The notes: generated from the letters alone by a model not told the origin. A stretch of 64,000 bases of DNA from Clostridia bacterium (GCA_017517815.1 JAFWYA010000071.1:1-64000); one strand, 5' to 3'; counted from the stretch's first letter, positions 53,579 through 62,759 are shown. Translations and numbers: made by a program.

Positions 53579-54235
53579 ATGGAACTTAAAGGAGCAGTTA
53601 TCAACTTTTTAGGCGACAGTATTACCGAAGGCGTAGGCGCGTCCGTTCCCGAAAACCGTTACACAGACGTACTTGCACGTGAATTTGGCCTGAAGGCCGC
53701 CAATAACTACGGCATTTCCGGCTCACGTATCGCGCGGCAGATCAATGTCACCAGTGAACGCCATGACCGCGATTTCTGCATGCGCATGGAAGAGATGGAT
53801 CCCGCTGCTGATGCCGTTGTTGTTTTCGGCGGTACCAACGACTATGGTCACGGCGAAGCGCCGCTGGGCGTTCCCACCGACCGTGACCCTTCCACCTACT
53901 GGGGCGGCTGCCATTATCTGATGAACGGCTTGCTCACGCGATATCCGGGAAAGCCGGTTGTCATTCTCACGCCTCTTCACCGTGACAATGAAGAAAACCC
54001 CTTAGGCGACGGCTCCAAGCCGCGCAGCGCTGCCCCGCTGAGCGTGTACCGCGAGATCCTGATGAAGGTGGCGGAGTACTACGGTCTGCCTGTACTGGAC
54101 CTGTACGCAACCAGCGGCATTCAGCCTGCCAACCCCACCTGCCGCGAACGCCTGCTGCCGGACGGTCTGCATCCCAGTGACGAAGGGCATGCGTTGCTGG
54201 CAAGACGGATCGGCAACTTCCTGAAAATGCTGTAA
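53579..54235 (+). CDS. SGNH/GDSL hydrolase
   Basis: A 218-residue cytosolic esterase-fold protein. Block I is FLGDSITEG (Ser14), block III FGGTNDYGHG (Asn in GTND) and block V DGLHPS (Asp195, His198), so the triad is complete. No signal peptide. Many such proteins deacetylate sugars. It is divergent from the sugar importer operon, which suggests removal of acyl groups from imported sugars; this is inference. CAGGAGGG precedes the ATG. Confidence 0.9.
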   Translation: MELKGAVINFLGDSITEGVGASVPENRYTDVLAREFGLKAANNYGISGSRIARQINVTSERHDRDFCMRMEEMDPAADAVVVFGGTNDYGHGEAPLGVPTDRDPSTYWGGCHYLMNGLLTRYPGKPVVILTPLHRDNEENPLGDGSKPRSAAPLSVYREILMKVAEYYGLPVLDLYATSGIQPANPTCRERLLPDGLHPSDEGHALLARRIGNFLKML

Positions 54236-54237
54236 CG

Positions 54238-54272
54238 AAAAAGGAACGTATCGCTCTGATACGTTCCTTTTT
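54238..54272. terminator. Bidirectional terminator
   Basis: A 15-bp stem (54238-54252 with 54258-54272) between the convergent SGNH hydrolase and lipoprotein genes. Confidence 0.92.
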
Positions 54273-54275
54273 TCA

Positions 54276-54671
54276 TTACTCAGGCATTGCGTTAAGCGCT
54301 TCCAACACTTTTGCGTCGTTTCCTTCATACACAAGTACAAAGCGCAGGCCAAAGCGGCCCACGAAGCTGTAATCTGCCTTCTCAATACCGTCTGCCAAAT
54401 AGTCAGCACGGTTGCTTTCATCAAAATAGACAAGCACCTCTTCCCCATCCAGCATCATGCTTTTCCATGCCTCGGGCTTGTAGATGGGCACCTGGCGCTG
54501 CTCGTCCACATCAGCAAAGCTGCAGGTATAACCATACTTTTCAAAATGCCCGATCAGCTTGGCGTACAGTTTCTCTTCCGGCGGATTCTGCTTGCAGCCA
54601 CACAGCATCAGCACCATGCTTACCAGCAACATCGCGAGCAGATATTTGGGCATTTTTTTCTGCATTTGCAT
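54276..54671 (-). CDS. Small predicted lipoprotein
   Basis: A 131-residue protein with a lipoprotein signal (LLAMLLVSMVLMLCGCKQN, Cys at about 26). The mature part has no motif that I recognise, with charged GHFEKYGYTCSFADVDEQRQV and a C-terminal RFVLVYEGNDAKVLEALNAM. It is predicted to be anchored on the outer face of the cytoplasmic membrane. AAAGGAAC precedes the ATG at 54671; the ATG two codons further in is also possible. Function unknown. Confidence 0.75.
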   Translation of the reverse strand: MQMQKKMPKYLLAMLLVSMVLMLCGCKQNPPEEKLYAKLIGHFEKYGYTCSFADVDEQRQVPIYKPEAWKSMMLDGEEVLVYFDESNRADYLADGIEKADYSFVGRFGLRFVLVYEGNDAKVLEALNAMPE

Positions 54672-54694
54672 CGTTCCTTTTTATATGGTAGAAT
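54666..54694 (+). promoter_or_regulatory. Promoter of the Cys-rich small protein
   Basis: TTGCAT (54666-54671), 17 bases, TAGAAT (54689-54694). The -35 overlaps the start codon of the divergent lipoprotein gene. Confidence 0.6.
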
Positions 54695-54723
54695 GGATGC
54701 ATTCCATTCAGGAGGCGATTGAT

Positions 54724-54936
54724 ATGCGCTGCGGATGTCCGCATTGCGAAGCTTATATGATCCAGTCCGAGACCGAGCATCAGGCCTGCGTGTGTCCTGA
54801 TTGCGGCTACCGCTGCAACGCCTGTCTGGGTACCAATACCGTTATCACCCGTGAGCAGCTCGCCCAGTTGAAGGACGTTGAATGGTTTACGCCAAACTTT
54901 GAAAGTCCCATCAGCGACGAGGACGTCGAGGAATAA
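54724..54936 (+). CDS. Small Cys-rich zinc-ribbon-like protein
   Basis: A 70-residue protein with seven cysteines in its first 40 residues (CGCPHC at 3-8, then CVCPDCGYRCNAC), the pattern of a small zinc- or metal-binding ribbon, and an acidic tail (SPISDEDVEE). The ATG at 54724 has a perfect AGGAGG 8 bases upstream and its own promoter. The longer reading frame to 54559 would run antisense through the lipoprotein gene and is rejected. Function unknown. Confidence 0.8.
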   Translation: MRCGCPHCEAYMIQSETEHQACVCPDCGYRCNACLGTNTVITREQLAQLKDVEWFTPNFESPISDEDVEE

Positions 54937-54983
54937 TCGCCGAACGCATTGCCGCCTGTGCATGATCATATTGTTGGAGTAGT

Positions 54984-55013
54984 ATTTTACCCCATTTTTC
55001 CCAAAACTGTCAA
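54984..55013 (-). promoter_or_regulatory. Leftward promoter antisense to the Cys-rich gene
   Basis: On the minus strand TTGACA (55008-55013), 18 bases, TAAAAT (54984-54989). A transcript from about 54977 would run antisense over the whole 54724-54936 gene into the lipoprotein gene. Confidence 0.5.
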
Positions 55014-55026
55014 CACGGCATATCCG

Positions 55027-55055
55027 TGGACACAACGGGAAAAATATGGTAGGAT
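55027..55055 (+). promoter_or_regulatory. Promoter of the DtxR-type gene
   Basis: TGGACA (55027-55032), 17 bases, TAGGAT (55050-55055). The small inverted repeat CACGG/CCGTG (55014-55028) touches the -35 and could be an operator. Confidence 0.55.
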
Positions 55056-55076
55056 ACTGGTAAAGGAGGCCGCACC

Positions 55077-55445
55077 ATGAACATACATGAATCTGCAGAA
55101 GATTATCTGGAGACGATCCTCATGTTTTGCGAGGAAAACGGCTCCGCCCGTTCGGTAGATATCGCTGCTCATCTGGGCGTTACCAAGCCGTCTGTCAGTT
55201 TTGCCATGAAGCGTCTGCGTGAAAACGGCTATATTCATATGGGCGACGACAACCGCATCACTCTGACCCAGATGGGCGAAGACATTGCCCGCCGCATTCT
55301 GGAACGTCACCATGTGCTGACTGATTTTCTCATGAACATCGGCGTAAGCGAAGAAACCGCCCGTGCCGACGCCTGCAAGATTGAGCATGATCTCAGCGAA
55401 GAAACTTTCGCAGCCATCCAGAAGCACATCGAAAAAAACATGTGA
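55077..55445 (+). CDS. DtxR/MntR family metal-dependent regulator
   Basis: A 122-residue regulator of the short (MntR-like) form: N-terminal helix MNIHESAEDYLETILMFCEENG, winged helix (VDIAAHLGVTKPSVSFAMKRLRENGYI, about 26-52) and a dimer/metal domain (about 70-122) with metal-ligand-type residues in ERHHVLTDFL and CKIEHDLSEET. It should repress metal-uptake genes when Mn2+ or Fe2+ is bound; no such transporter is nearby. AAAGGAGG precedes the ATG. Confidence 0.9.
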   Translation: MNIHESAEDYLETILMFCEENGSARSVDIAAHLGVTKPSVSFAMKRLRENGYIHMGDDNRITLTQMGEDIARRILERHHVLTDFLMNIGVSEETARADACKIEHDLSEETFAAIQKHIEKNM

Positions 55446-55452
55446 CTTACCC

Positions 55453-55486
55453 AAAACAGTCCTTTCCAAAAAGAAAGGACTGTTTT
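55453..55486 (+). terminator. Terminator of the DtxR-type gene
   Basis: A 14-bp stem (55453-55466 with 55473-55486). Confidence 0.92.
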
Positions 55487-55509
55487 GATTTGAAATTTTT
55501 GAAAAACCC

Positions 55510-55538
55510 TTGACAGCACACAGGCTTCATGCTATACT
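55510..55538 (+). promoter_or_regulatory. Strong promoter of a candidate noncoding RNA
   Basis: TTGACA (55510-55515), 17 bases, TATACT (55533-55538). Confidence 0.82.
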
Positions 55539-55544
55539 TCTATT

Positions 55545-55680
55545 AGTTAGTTGCTTCTAACCTTTGCTGTGGGACTGGACACCCCATACAGCCAAGACCA
55601 TTGGGTGATTTCCCTTCGTCACCCTCCTCCAACAAACAGGAACGCCGATCGGCATCAGCAGACTGATCGGTGTTTTTGTT
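55545..55680 (+). ncRNA. Candidate stand-alone structured RNA, about 135 nt
   Basis: The RNA would start near 55545. It has hairpins GTTAG/CTAAC (55546-55561), GCTGT..ACAGC (55566-55592, with an inner GGG/CCC), GGGTGA/TCACCC (55603-55624), then a terminator stem CGCCGATC/GATCGGTG (55643-55672, one wobble) with TTTTTGTT. No convincing reading frame with a ribosome binding site. The next gene has its own promoter downstream, so this is a separate unit. I do not recognise it as 6S, SRP, tmRNA or a known riboswitch. Confidence 0.6.
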
Positions 55681-55698
55681 TGTAAACCTAAGGAAAGT

Positions 55699-55726
55699 TT
55701 GACTTCTTGCTTTTCGCCTGTTATAA
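55699..55726 (+). promoter_or_regulatory. Promoter of the nitroreductase gene
   Basis: TTGACT (55699-55704), 16 bases, TATAAC (55721-55726). Confidence 0.6.
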
Positions 55727-55761
55727 CAGTTTTATTATCATATTTCAGGAGGATACTGTTT

Positions 55762-56289
55762 ATGGATCTGTTCGAAGCGCTCTCTGCCCGCCGCAGCTAC
55801 CGTGGAATGTATAAGCCCGACCCTGTACCGCGCGAGCATCTGAGGATGATCATGCAGGCTGCTCTGGATGCGCCGTCCGGCTGCAACAAACAAACCACCA
55901 GTGTGATCGCGGTTGATGACCCTGCTTTGGTCAAGCAGCTGGGTGCCATGCTCGAAAGAAATGATTTTGCCTCTGCTCCCGCAGCCATCTGTATTCTGAC
56001 TGAGCGAAAGATTGCTTACCGCGATCGTACATTCTACATTCAGGATTACTCTGCCGCCATTCAAAATGCGCTTCTTGCCATCACGGGGCTGGGCTATGAA
56101 AGCTGCTGGGTGGAAGGGCATATTACCGATGCCGATCAGATCGGCCGTCAGATGGCGGATGTACTGGGCGTACCCCAGCACATTGAACTGGTGGCTTACC
56201 TGCCGGTCGGCCTGGCTGCCGAAGAAGGAAAGCGTGTACGAAAACTGCCTTTTGAGGAGCGTGCATGGTTCAACGGCTACCGCCTGTGA
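55762..56289 (+). CDS. Nitroreductase family protein
   Basis: A 175-residue FMN-dependent NAD(P)H oxidoreductase-fold protein. FMN-contact motifs are ARRSYRGMYKPDPVP (about 9-23), ALDAPSGCNKQTT and LGYESCWVEGHI (about 109-120). Reduces nitro or quinone compounds in related enzymes; the natural substrate is unknown. The start is the ATG at 55762 with AGGAGG. Confidence 0.92.
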   Translation: MDLFEALSARRSYRGMYKPDPVPREHLRMIMQAALDAPSGCNKQTTSVIAVDDPALVKQLGAMLERNDFASAPAAICILTERKIAYRDRTFYIQDYSAAIQNALLAITGLGYESCWVEGHITDADQIGRQMADVLGVPQHIELVAYLPVGLAAEEGKRVRKLPFEERAWFNGYRL

Positions 56290-56325
56290 CAGTGCGAAAT
56301 GGTTGCATTTCTTTTGCTTTTGCCC

Positions 56326-56354
56326 TTGTTTCAACCAAATGAACGTGATATGAT
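56326..56354 (+). promoter_or_regulatory. Promoter of the DUF1846 gene
   Basis: TTGTTT (56326-56331), 17 bases, TATGAT (56349-56354) preceded by TGA (extended -10). Confidence 0.65.
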
Positions 56355-56392
56355 AATTCGGTTGGGACATTCTCATGAGGAGGAGAATCGGC

Positions 56393-57874
56393 ATGCGCAT
56401 TGGGTTTGATCACGACCGTTATACGGCCATGCAGTCGGAACATATCCGTCAGCGTATTGAGCAATTCGGCGGCAAGCTTTATCTGGAACTGGGCGGCAAG
56501 CTGTTTGACGACTTCCACGCTTCCCGCGTGCTTCCCGGCTTCCGTCCGGACAGCAAGGTGAGTATGCTGCTCAATCTGCGTGATCAGGCGGAACTGGTCA
56601 TTGCCATCAATGCCGATGATATTGAAAAAAGCAAGGTGCGCGGCGATCTGGGCATCACCTACGACGCTGACGTGCTGCGCCTGATCGACGCCTTCCGCGG
56701 CATTGGTCTGTATGTTGGCAGCGTGGTGCTTACCCGCTGGCGTTCGCAGCATTCCGCCGTGCTGTTCAAGCAGCGTCTGGAAAAGCTGGGCATCCGCGTT
56801 TTCCGCCACTTTCCCATCGAGGGCTATCCCTATGAGGTGGAAAAGATCGTCAGCGACGAAGGCTTTGGCCAGGATGAATACATCGAGACCACCCGTCCGC
56901 TGGTGCTTGTTACCGCACCCGGCCCCGGCAGCGGCAAAATGGCCGTATGCCTGAGCCAGCTTTATCAGGAGCACAAGCGCGGCATCAAGGCCGGCTATGC
57001 TAAATTTGAAACCTTCCCCATCTGGAATCTCCCCCTCAACCACCCCGTCAACATGGCCTACGAGGCTGCCACGGCCGATCTGGATGACGTGAACATGATC
57101 GACCCCTATCATTTGGAAGCCTATGGCGTGACCACCGTCAACTACAACCGCGACGTTGAAATTTTCCCTGTGCTCAATGCCGTTTTTGAGCGCATTTACG
57201 GCACTTCTCCCTACAAATCCCCCACGGATATGGGTGTAAACATGATCGCCAGCTGCATCAGCGATGACGAAGTCTGCCGCGCTGCCGCCAAGCAGGAAAT
57301 CATTCGCCGCTACTATGCTGCACGCTGCACGCTGGTGCAGGGCCGCACTGAGCAGGCTGAGGTGGATACTCTGCAGCGCATCATGCAGAAGGTGGGCCTC
57401 ACCTCTGAAATGCGCCCCGTCATCGCCGCAGCTCGTCAGCGCGCCGAGGAGACCGAAGCGCCTGCACTGGCCATCGAACTGCCGGACGGCCGCATCGTAA
57501 CCGGCAAAACCAGCAACCTGCTGGGCCCGTCTGCCGCACTGATTCTCAACGCGCTCAAGGCGCTGGGCGGCATTGACGAGGATACCAAGCTCATGTCCCC
57601 CACTGTTATCGAACCCATTCAGACCCTCAAGTGCGATTATCTGGGCAATCACAACCCGCGCCTGCACTCCGACGAGGTGCTTGTAGCCCTGTCCATCTGT
57701 GCCGCCACTTCCGCAACTGCAGCTCACGCCATGCGTCAGCTGCCGCTGCTGGCCCATTGCGAAGCGCACTCCACTGTCATTCTGCCGCAGGTTGATGACA
57801 ACATCTTCAAGCGGCTCAAGATCAACCTTACCTGCGACGCCAAGTATCAGACGCACAAGCTGTACCACAAATAA
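56393..57874 (+). CDS. DUF1846 family protein
   Basis: A 493-residue protein matching the DUF1846 family along its whole length ([21 protein letters not shown] start, [22 protein letters not shown]-loop-like segment at about 180-200, [20 protein letters not shown] near the C-terminus). The glycine-rich APGPGSGKM suggests nucleotide binding. The family is conserved in Bacillota and has structures but no settled reaction. GAGGAGGAG lies 8 bases before the ATG. It is followed 12 bases on by an AEC transporter gene, probably in one transcript. Confidence 0.93.
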   Translation: MRIGFDHDRYTAMQSEHIRQRIEQFGGKLYLELGGKLFDDFHASRVLPGFRPDSKVSMLLNLRDQAELVIAINADDIEKSKVRGDLGITYDADVLRLIDAFRGIGLYVGSVVLTRWRSQHSAVLFKQRLEKLGIRVFRHFPIEGYPYEVEKIVSDEGFGQDEYIETTRPLVLVTAPGPGSGKMAVCLSQLYQEHKRGIKAGYAKFETFPIWNLPLNHPVNMAYEAATADLDDVNMIDPYHLEAYGVTTVNYNRDVEIFPVLNAVFERIYGTSPYKSPTDMGVNMIASCISDDEVCRAAAKQEIIRRYYAARCTLVQGRTEQAEVDTLQRIMQKVGLTSEMRPVIAAARQRAEETEAPALAIELPDGRIVTGKTSNLLGPSAALILNALKALGGIDEDTKLMSPTVIEPIQTLKCDYLGNHNPRLHSDEVLVALSICAATSATAAHAMRQLPLLAHCEAHSTVILPQVDDNIFKRLKINLTCDAKYQTHKLYHK

Positions 57875-57886
57875 GGATGGTATCCC

Positions 57887-58825
57887 ATGGAAAATCTGCT
57901 TCTGAGCATTGAGATCGTACTGCCGCTGTTTCTGGTGATGATGGTGGGTTATTTCTGCAAGTCCACTGGTCTGGTCACGGAAACGCTTGCCAAACAGATG
58001 AACGGTTTGGTCTTCCGTGTTTTCCTGCCGGTTCTTCTTTGCAAAAACATCTACACCAGCTCGCTGGAATCGCTGATGAACCCAACCGTGTTTGTCACTG
58101 CGGGCGTTGGCATTGTGCTGATGTTCTTCCTTCTGATCTTTGTGATCCCGAAGATCGAGAAGGACCGCAAGGCCTGCGGCGCAATGATCCAGGCTTGTTT
58201 CCGCGGCAATTATGCCTACTTTGGCATTCCAATGGTGCAATCCATGTTCCCCAATGCCGATACCAGCGTTGCTTCTCTGCTGGTGGTGATCGTCGTGCCG
58301 CTGTTCAACGTGCTGGCCGTGATCGATCTGGAACTGTTCCGCGGCGGCAAGGCCGATCCGAAGCAAATCCTCAAAAAGATCGTCACTAACCCGCTTATTC
58401 TTGGCTCGCTGGCTGGTCTGATCATTCTGCTGACAGGTTTGCAGATTCCTTCCATCCTGCAAAAGCCCATTGATGACCTCAGCAAAATCGCTACGCCTTT
58501 GGCCCTGTTCCTTCTAGGTGCATCCATCAACTTTGGCAAAACCGGCGCTCATGCGCGTCAGTTGTCCATCTGTGTACTGGCTAAACTGGTCATCTTCCCT
58601 CTGCTGGCTGTCATTCTGTCAGCCCTTATGGGCATGCGCGGTGTAGAACTGGCCTGCATGCTGATCGTCTTTGGCGCGCCTGCCGCCGTAAACTCCGCCG
58701 TAATGGCTCAGCAAATGGGCTCTGACGGTGACCTTGCCACTGAAGCCGTCGTGTTTACAACAGCGTTCTCTGCGCTGACCATGTTCCTGTTCGTCTTTGC
58801 AATGAAGACGCTGGGAATGATTTAA
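57887..58825 (+). CDS. AEC family transporter (auxin efflux carrier-like)
   Basis: A 312-residue membrane protein with ten predicted helices in two inverted halves. FRGNYAYFGIPMVQSMF (about 104-120) with its helix-breaking glycine/proline, and the matching IVFGAPAAVNSAVMAQQMG (about 258-276) are family marks. Bacterial members carry organic acids such as malate. It is cotranscribed with DUF1846 and followed by a palindromic repeat. Confidence 0.9.
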   Translation: MENLLLSIEIVLPLFLVMMVGYFCKSTGLVTETLAKQMNGLVFRVFLPVLLCKNIYTSSLESLMNPTVFVTAGVGIVLMFFLLIFVIPKIEKDRKACGAMIQACFRGNYAYFGIPMVQSMFPNADTSVASLLVVIVVPLFNVLAVIDLELFRGGKADPKQILKKIVTNPLILGSLAGLIILLTGLQIPSILQKPIDDLSKIATPLALFLLGASINFGKTGAHARQLSICVLAKLVIFPLLAVILSALMGMRGVELACMLIVFGAPAAVNSAVMAQQMGSDGDLATEAVVFTTAFSALTMFLFVFAMKTLGMI

Positions 58826-58838
58826 GTGTGTAAAAGTA

Positions 58839-58880
58839 TGCGAGAGGGGCCCCTCTCGCACTCCCCCAAAGAAAACTGTA
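58839..58880 (+). repeat. Palindromic dispersed repeat, copy 1
   Basis: The 22-base perfect palindrome at 58839-58860 (arms TGCGAGAGGGG/CCCCTCTCGCA) is followed by CTCCCCCAAAGAAAACTG. The same 3' flank follows the longer palindrome of copy 2 at 63499-63558, so this is a repeated element and not only a terminator. Confidence 0.8.
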
Positions 58881-58888
58881 TTGAAGAC

Positions 58889-58931
58889 AAACAAGTCGCC
58901 TTCTCAATTGCAATGAGAAGGCGACTTGTTT
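58889..58931. terminator. Bidirectional terminator
   Basis: An 18-bp stem (58889-58906 with 58914-58931) between the convergent AEC and GNAT genes; the GNAT stop codon lies in its 3' arm. Confidence 0.88.
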
Positions 58932-59397
58932 ATACATTCATTTCCATGAAATAGCGGAAGCAGTTGAAGCCGACGGCTTCGTAGAACTGTCTGGCTCCTT
59001 CGTTGAAGGCCCATACATCCAGTTCGATGCGCGGATAACCATTCTGTTTGGCCTCATGTCGGATAGCTTCCATCAGCTTTCGGCCTACGCCCTGACGATG
59101 GCAGGCTTCATCCACGCAGAATTCCTCCACATGCACAAATTTGCGCTCGTTCATATACGGGCTGGCCGGGCGGTGGACGTAGCAGATGAGAGCGTAGCCC
59201 AGCAGCTTTTCATCCCGCTGCGCCACGATCAGATGCATATCCTTTTCCAGCGCGTGGGTTGCGTACACTTCAAAATCCTGCATCGGCGCAAACAGATCCG
59301 GCCTTCCCTGTACATGCAGTTCGTGAATCTGACGCTTGAGTTCTGCAGTGACAGCCAGTTCTTCAGTGCCTGCTTTGCGCACAACGATCTCACTCAC
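58930..59397 (-). CDS. GNAT family acetyltransferase
   Basis: A 155-residue GNAT protein with acetyl-CoA loop EACHRQGVGRKLM (about 104-116) and IELDVWAFNEGARQFYEAVGF. The start is probably GTG at 59397, just inside the end of yigZ, with GGAGG upstream; no better ATG is in phase. It is the last gene of the T-box operon. The acceptor is unknown. Confidence 0.85.
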   Translation of the reverse strand: MSEIVVRKAGTEELAVTAELKRQIHELHVQGRPDLFAPMQDFEVYATHALEKDMHLIVAQRDEKLLGYALICYVHRPASPYMNERKFVHVEEFCVDEACHRQGVGRKLMEAIRHEAKQNGYPRIELDVWAFNEGARQFYEAVGFNCFRYFMEMNV

Positions 59398-60040
59398 TGG
59401 TTTCCGCCTCCTCCAGCCAGGGCGAATAGCTTTCCTCTTCCAGCAGTTCTTCAATACGGCCATCGGTCACACGGGTCAGTTCATGGCGCACGCGTTCGCT
59501 GTCGGCCGCTTTCATGCTCAGTTCAAAGGCAACAGCCGTTGTGAATTCTGTGCTTTCCAGCCGTACAGGCAGGCTTTTCATGGTGTGCTGCACCTTATCC
59601 CACAACGGATAAGCCACCTCGAACATCCACGTTTCGGTGGGATGCATTTCGCACACCTGCGCAGCATTGAGTGCGATGACGCATCCCTGTGTATAAGCGC
59701 GCACCAGTCCGCCCGCGCCCAGCAGCACGCCGCCAAAATAGCGCGTGACCACCACAGCGCAGTCTACAACGCCACGTGCCTTCATTACTTCGATGATAGG
59801 CATGCCGGCGGTGCCGCCGGGTTCGCCGTCGTCGCTGTAACGCATAATGCCTGCATTCTGGCCGATGATATAGGCATAGCAGTTATGGGTGGCATCCTTG
59901 TGCTTTGTACGGATACGGTCGAGGAAGGCAAGTGCTTCCTCGACCGTTTTCACAGGCGCTGCATACCCGATGAAGCGGCTTTTGTTGATGATCACTTCAT
60001 CATGGGCCTCTTTGAGCAGCGTTTTGTATTCTTTCATCAT
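59390..60040 (-). CDS. yigZ: YigZ/IMPACT family protein
   Basis: A 216-residue protein with the conserved HNCYAYIIG (52-60), [14 protein letters not shown] (69-82) and [21 protein letters not shown] (96-116) of the IMPACT family, and a C-terminal domain of the DUF1949 type. The family is linked to translation-factor or ribosome-associated functions in eukaryotes; the bacterial role is unclear. It overlaps tyrS by 4 bases. Confidence 0.93.
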   Translation of the reverse strand: MMKEYKTLLKEAHDEVIINKSRFIGYAAPVKTVEEALAFLDRIRTKHKDATHNCYAYIIGQNAGIMRYSDDGEPGGTAGMPIIEVMKARGVVDCAVVVTRYFGGVLLGAGGLVRAYTQGCVIALNAAQVCEMHPTETWMFEVAYPLWDKVQHTMKSLPVRLESTEFTTAVAFELSMKAADSERVRHELTRVTDGRIEELLEEESYSPWLEEAETSE

Positions 60041-61263
60041 GCCTTGAGGACCAGACGGCAGTAGCCCTTCTTGCCCTTGCGCAGCATCAGGCCGTCAGCG
60101 CCGATCGCAGCGGCCTCAATACGGGCGTCCACGTCGGTGACCTTCTCATCATTCACGGCCACAGCGCCGCTTTCCACCATCTTGCGGGCTTCTCCGCGGC
60201 TCTTGCACAGGCCGCAGGAGGCCAGCAGCGTGGTCACGCGGTTATTCTCAGCCAGCATATCAGCCGTCACTTCAAAGCTGGGCACGTTCTGGCTGGCAGC
60301 GCCGCCGGCAAACAGAGCCTGAGCAGCATCTGCGGCTTTCTGGGCTTCCTCTTCACCATGAATCATCTTGGTGATTTCAAAGGCAAGTACCTTCTTGGCC
60401 TCGTTGATTTCAGCATCCTTCAGCGCGCCAAGGCGGCGTACTTCGTCCATGGGCAGGAAGGTAAGCAGTGCCAGGAAGCGCTCGACGTCCTGGTCGGCCA
60501 CATTGCGCCAGTACTGGTAGAACTCGTAGGGAGAGGTGCGGTTGGGATCCAGCCACAGAGCGCCCTTCTCAGTCTTGCCCATCTTCTTGCCGTCGTGGGT
60601 CATGATCAGCTTGCAGGTCAGAGCAAAGGCATCTTCCTGTTCCTTGCGGCGGATCAGGTCAGCACCGCCCAGCATATTGCTCCACTGGTCGTCGCCACCG
60701 ATTTGCAGACGGCAGCCATGGGTCTTGAACAGCTGCAGGAAGTCGTAGCTCTGCATGATCATGTAGTTGAACTCAAGGAAGGTAAGTCCGGTTTCCATGC
60801 GGCGCTTGTAGCACTCGGCGGTCAGCATACGGTTGACGCTGAAATGTGCGCCGATTTCGCGCAGGAAGTCGACATAGTTGAGGTTGAGCAGCCAGTCTCC
60901 GTTGTTGACCATGGTGGCCTTGCCCTCGCCAAACTCCATGAAGCGGCTCAGCTGCTTCTGAATGGCGGCAACGTTGTCGGCAATGGTTTCCTTGGTGAGC
61001 ATCTTGCGCATGTCGGTCTTGCCGCTGGGGTCGCCGATCATGGCAGTGCCGCCGCCGCACAGGATGATGGGACGATGGCCGGCCTTCTGCAGATGGCTGG
61101 CCATGATGATGGGCATGAAGTGGCCAACGTGCAGGCTGTCGGCAGTGGGGTCGATGCCAAGGTAGAAGGTCACGGGACCTTTTTCCATAGCCTTGTAGAG
61201 ATCCTCTTCAAAGGTGACCTGAGCAATGAAACCGCGCTCTTTAAGCATATCCAATACGTGCAT
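60037..61263 (-). CDS. tyrS: Tyrosyl-tRNA synthetase
   Basis: A 408-residue class I synthetase joining tyrosine to tRNA-Tyr. The HIGH-like motif HVGH is in [14 protein letters not shown], the KMSKS-like motif is KMGKTEKG and the C-terminal S4 RNA-binding domain ends [17 protein letters not shown] precedes the ATG. It is second in an operon led by an aminotransferase gene under a T-box whose specifier candidate is the tyrosine codon TAC, so both genes should be induced when charged tRNA-Tyr is low. Confidence 0.95.
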   Translation of the reverse strand: MHVLDMLKERGFIAQVTFEEDLYKAMEKGPVTFYLGIDPTADSLHVGHFMPIIMASHLQKAGHRPIILCGGGTAMIGDPSGKTDMRKMLTKETIADNVAAIQKQLSRFMEFGEGKATMVNNGDWLLNLNYVDFLREIGAHFSVNRMLTAECYKRRMETGLTFLEFNYMIMQSYDFLQLFKTHGCRLQIGGDDQWSNMLGGADLIRRKEQEDAFALTCKLIMTHDGKKMGKTEKGALWLDPNRTSPYEFYQYWRNVADQDVERFLALLTFLPMDEVRRLGALKDAEINEAKKVLAFEITKMIHGEEEAQKAADAAQALFAGGAASQNVPSFEVTADMLAENNRVTTLLASCGLCKSRGEARKMVESGAVAVNDEKVTDVDARIEAAAIGADGLMLRKGKKGYCRLVLKA

Positions 61264-61289
61264 GATGTTTCTTCCTTTCTTTATTTCAC

Positions 61290-62474
61290 TTACATGTGTT
61301 TTTCAAACAGTTTGCGCAGCTTCTCCATGCCCTCTTTGATCTGTTCGGGCGTGGAGTTGGAGAAGTTGAGGCGGAAGGTGTTGTGATGGCCGCCGTAGGG
61401 ATAAAAATGCGTACCGGGCACATAAGCCACGTTGTTTTCAACAGCCTCCTGGAACACCTCGGTGGCGTTGAATGTTTCAGGCATTTCCACCCAGATGAAC
61501 AGTCCTCCCTCGGGCACGGTATACTTTGTGCCGGCCGGGAAGCTATCCAGCTCCTTAAGCATCAGTTCCATCTTTTCCTTATAGGCGGGAATGATGCTGG
61601 CAATGTGGGGTTCCAGCAGTCCGCGGCGCAGGAACTGGTCAACGATCGCCTGATTCAGATTGGGCGTATGCAGGTCGGTACCTTGCTTGCCGATGGTGCA
61701 CTTGCGCAGAATGTCCTTCTCAGCAACCAGATAGCCTACGCGCATGCCGGGGCTGATGATCTTGGAGAAGCTGCCCATATAGGCCACATGGCCGGTCTTG
61801 TCATAGCTCTTGATGGTGGGCAGATGTTCGCCAGTATAGCGCAGGTCGCGGTAAGGATCGTCCTCCATCACGAGGAAGCCATACTTGGCAGCCAACTCAG
61901 CAATAGGCTTGCGCCGTTCAGCAGCCAGCGTGCGTCCAGAGGGATTCTGAAAAGAAGGAATCACGTAGAACAGCTTGGGGTGATGCTCTTTGATGGCCTC
62001 TTCCAGCTTGTCCAGCATCACGCCGCCCTCGTCGCTTTCCACCGGAATCAGCTTGGCCTGATAGAGGTTGAGCGTCTGCATATTGCCAAGGAAAGTGGGG
62101 CTTTCCACCAGCACGGCATCGCCGGGATTGAGCAGCGCCTTGCACACCAGATCCATGCAGCTGGTGGAGCCGGTGGTGGGCAGCAGACCGTTGAGTTCCC
62201 AATCGAAGTCGTACTGCTGCGTCAGATAGTCGCGCAGGCTTTCCACAAAAGGCGGATAGCCCTCCGTAGCGCCATACTGCAGAATGCGCTTGCCATCAGC
62301 CTTGAGCACGTCATGCGCAAGCTCGGCGCAGATCTCGTCCGGCAGCGCCGCCAAAGACGGATTGCCGCCCGCGAAGCTGATCATGCCGGGTTTAGCCAGA
62401 TACTTGAAAATCTCGCGGATCGCACTGCCTGTAACCTTGTCAAAACGGGATGCAAAAGTCAGGCCTTCTACCAT
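61290..62474 (-). CDS. PLP-dependent aminotransferase, probably aromatic (fold type I)
   Basis: A 394-residue aminotransferase of the AraT/LysN-like group. PLP Lys238 is in [12 protein letters not shown], with [16 protein letters not shown] and the substrate-carboxylate Arg in FRLNFSN. The start is the ATG at 62474 with AAGGAGG. As the first gene of a tyrosine-type T-box operon with tyrS, it probably makes tyrosine from 4-hydroxyphenylpyruvate (or the reverse); the specificity is inferred from regulation, not from sequence alone. Confidence 0.88.
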   Translation of the reverse strand: MVEGLTFASRFDKVTGSAIREIFKYLAKPGMISFAGGNPSLAALPDEICAELAHDVLKADGKRILQYGATEGYPPFVESLRDYLTQQYDFDWELNGLLPTTGSTSCMDLVCKALLNPGDAVLVESPTFLGNMQTLNLYQAKLIPVESDEGGVMLDKLEEAIKEHHPKLFYVIPSFQNPSGRTLAAERRKPIAELAAKYGFLVMEDDPYRDLRYTGEHLPTIKSYDKTGHVAYMGSFSKIISPGMRVGYLVAEKDILRKCTIGKQGTDLHTPNLNQAIVDQFLRRGLLEPHIASIIPAYKEKMELMLKELDSFPAGTKYTVPEGGLFIWVEMPETFNATEVFQEAVENNVAYVPGTHFYPYGGHHNTFRLNFSNSTPEQIKEGMEKLRKLFEKHM

Positions 62475-62502
62475 AAAACAAAACCTCCTTATGAAATGAA
62501 AA

Positions 62503-62532
62503 ACGCCTTCCCCCGTATTGGGAGGAAGGCGT
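62503..62532 (-). terminator. T-box leader terminator
   Basis: ACGCCTTCC arms (62503-62514 with 62520-62532) form the terminator stem with a T-run toward the gene. It competes with the antiterminator that includes the T-box core. Confidence 0.9.
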
Positions 62533-62753
62533 GTAAACGCGGTACCACTTCCATTCGGCACACATACGTATGCCCTCTGCAGGCCCCATCAGGCCTTCGC
62601 GCTGTAAACGGCGCACCGTCGGTCTGCTACTGAAAAAAGGTTCACAGCCGGGCTCGGGGAGGTATTCCTCCTGACTGCCGCCGCTTTCTTCCACCAACCG
62701 AAAGCTCTCTTGAGGCGCGCCTGTCAGGACTACTTGGTCCCGTCAAAGCCGAT
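62503..62753 (-). promoter_or_regulatory. T-box riboswitch leader, probably tRNA-Tyr
   Basis: The 251-nt leader has the T-box core AGTGGTACCGCG (minus strand of 62538-62549), where TGGT would pair with an ACCA acceptor end (discriminator A, as in tRNA-Tyr). Stem I is seen in the pairing CCTGAC/GTCAGG and the apical AGAGAGC..GGTTGGTGGAAG. The specifier-side loop reads AGGAATACC; TAC (62662-62664) is the tyrosine codon. The downstream gene tyrS supports this reading. Other frames of the loop are possible. Confidence 0.88.
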
Positions 62754-62759
62754 AGGGGT

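Noticed and set aside
54559..54723. Longer N-terminus of the Cys-rich small protein
   Set aside because: It runs antisense through the lipoprotein gene, and the ATG at 54724 has an ideal AGGAGG.
55545..55680. SRP RNA or 6S RNA
   Set aside because: The conserved SRP apical GGAAG..AGCAGCC motif is missing, and there is no long end-to-end hairpin with central bubble as in 6S RNA.
56270..58462. 730-residue open frame opposite DUF1846 and AEC genes
   Set aside because: Crosses two genuine genes, His/Gln-rich, no start signals.
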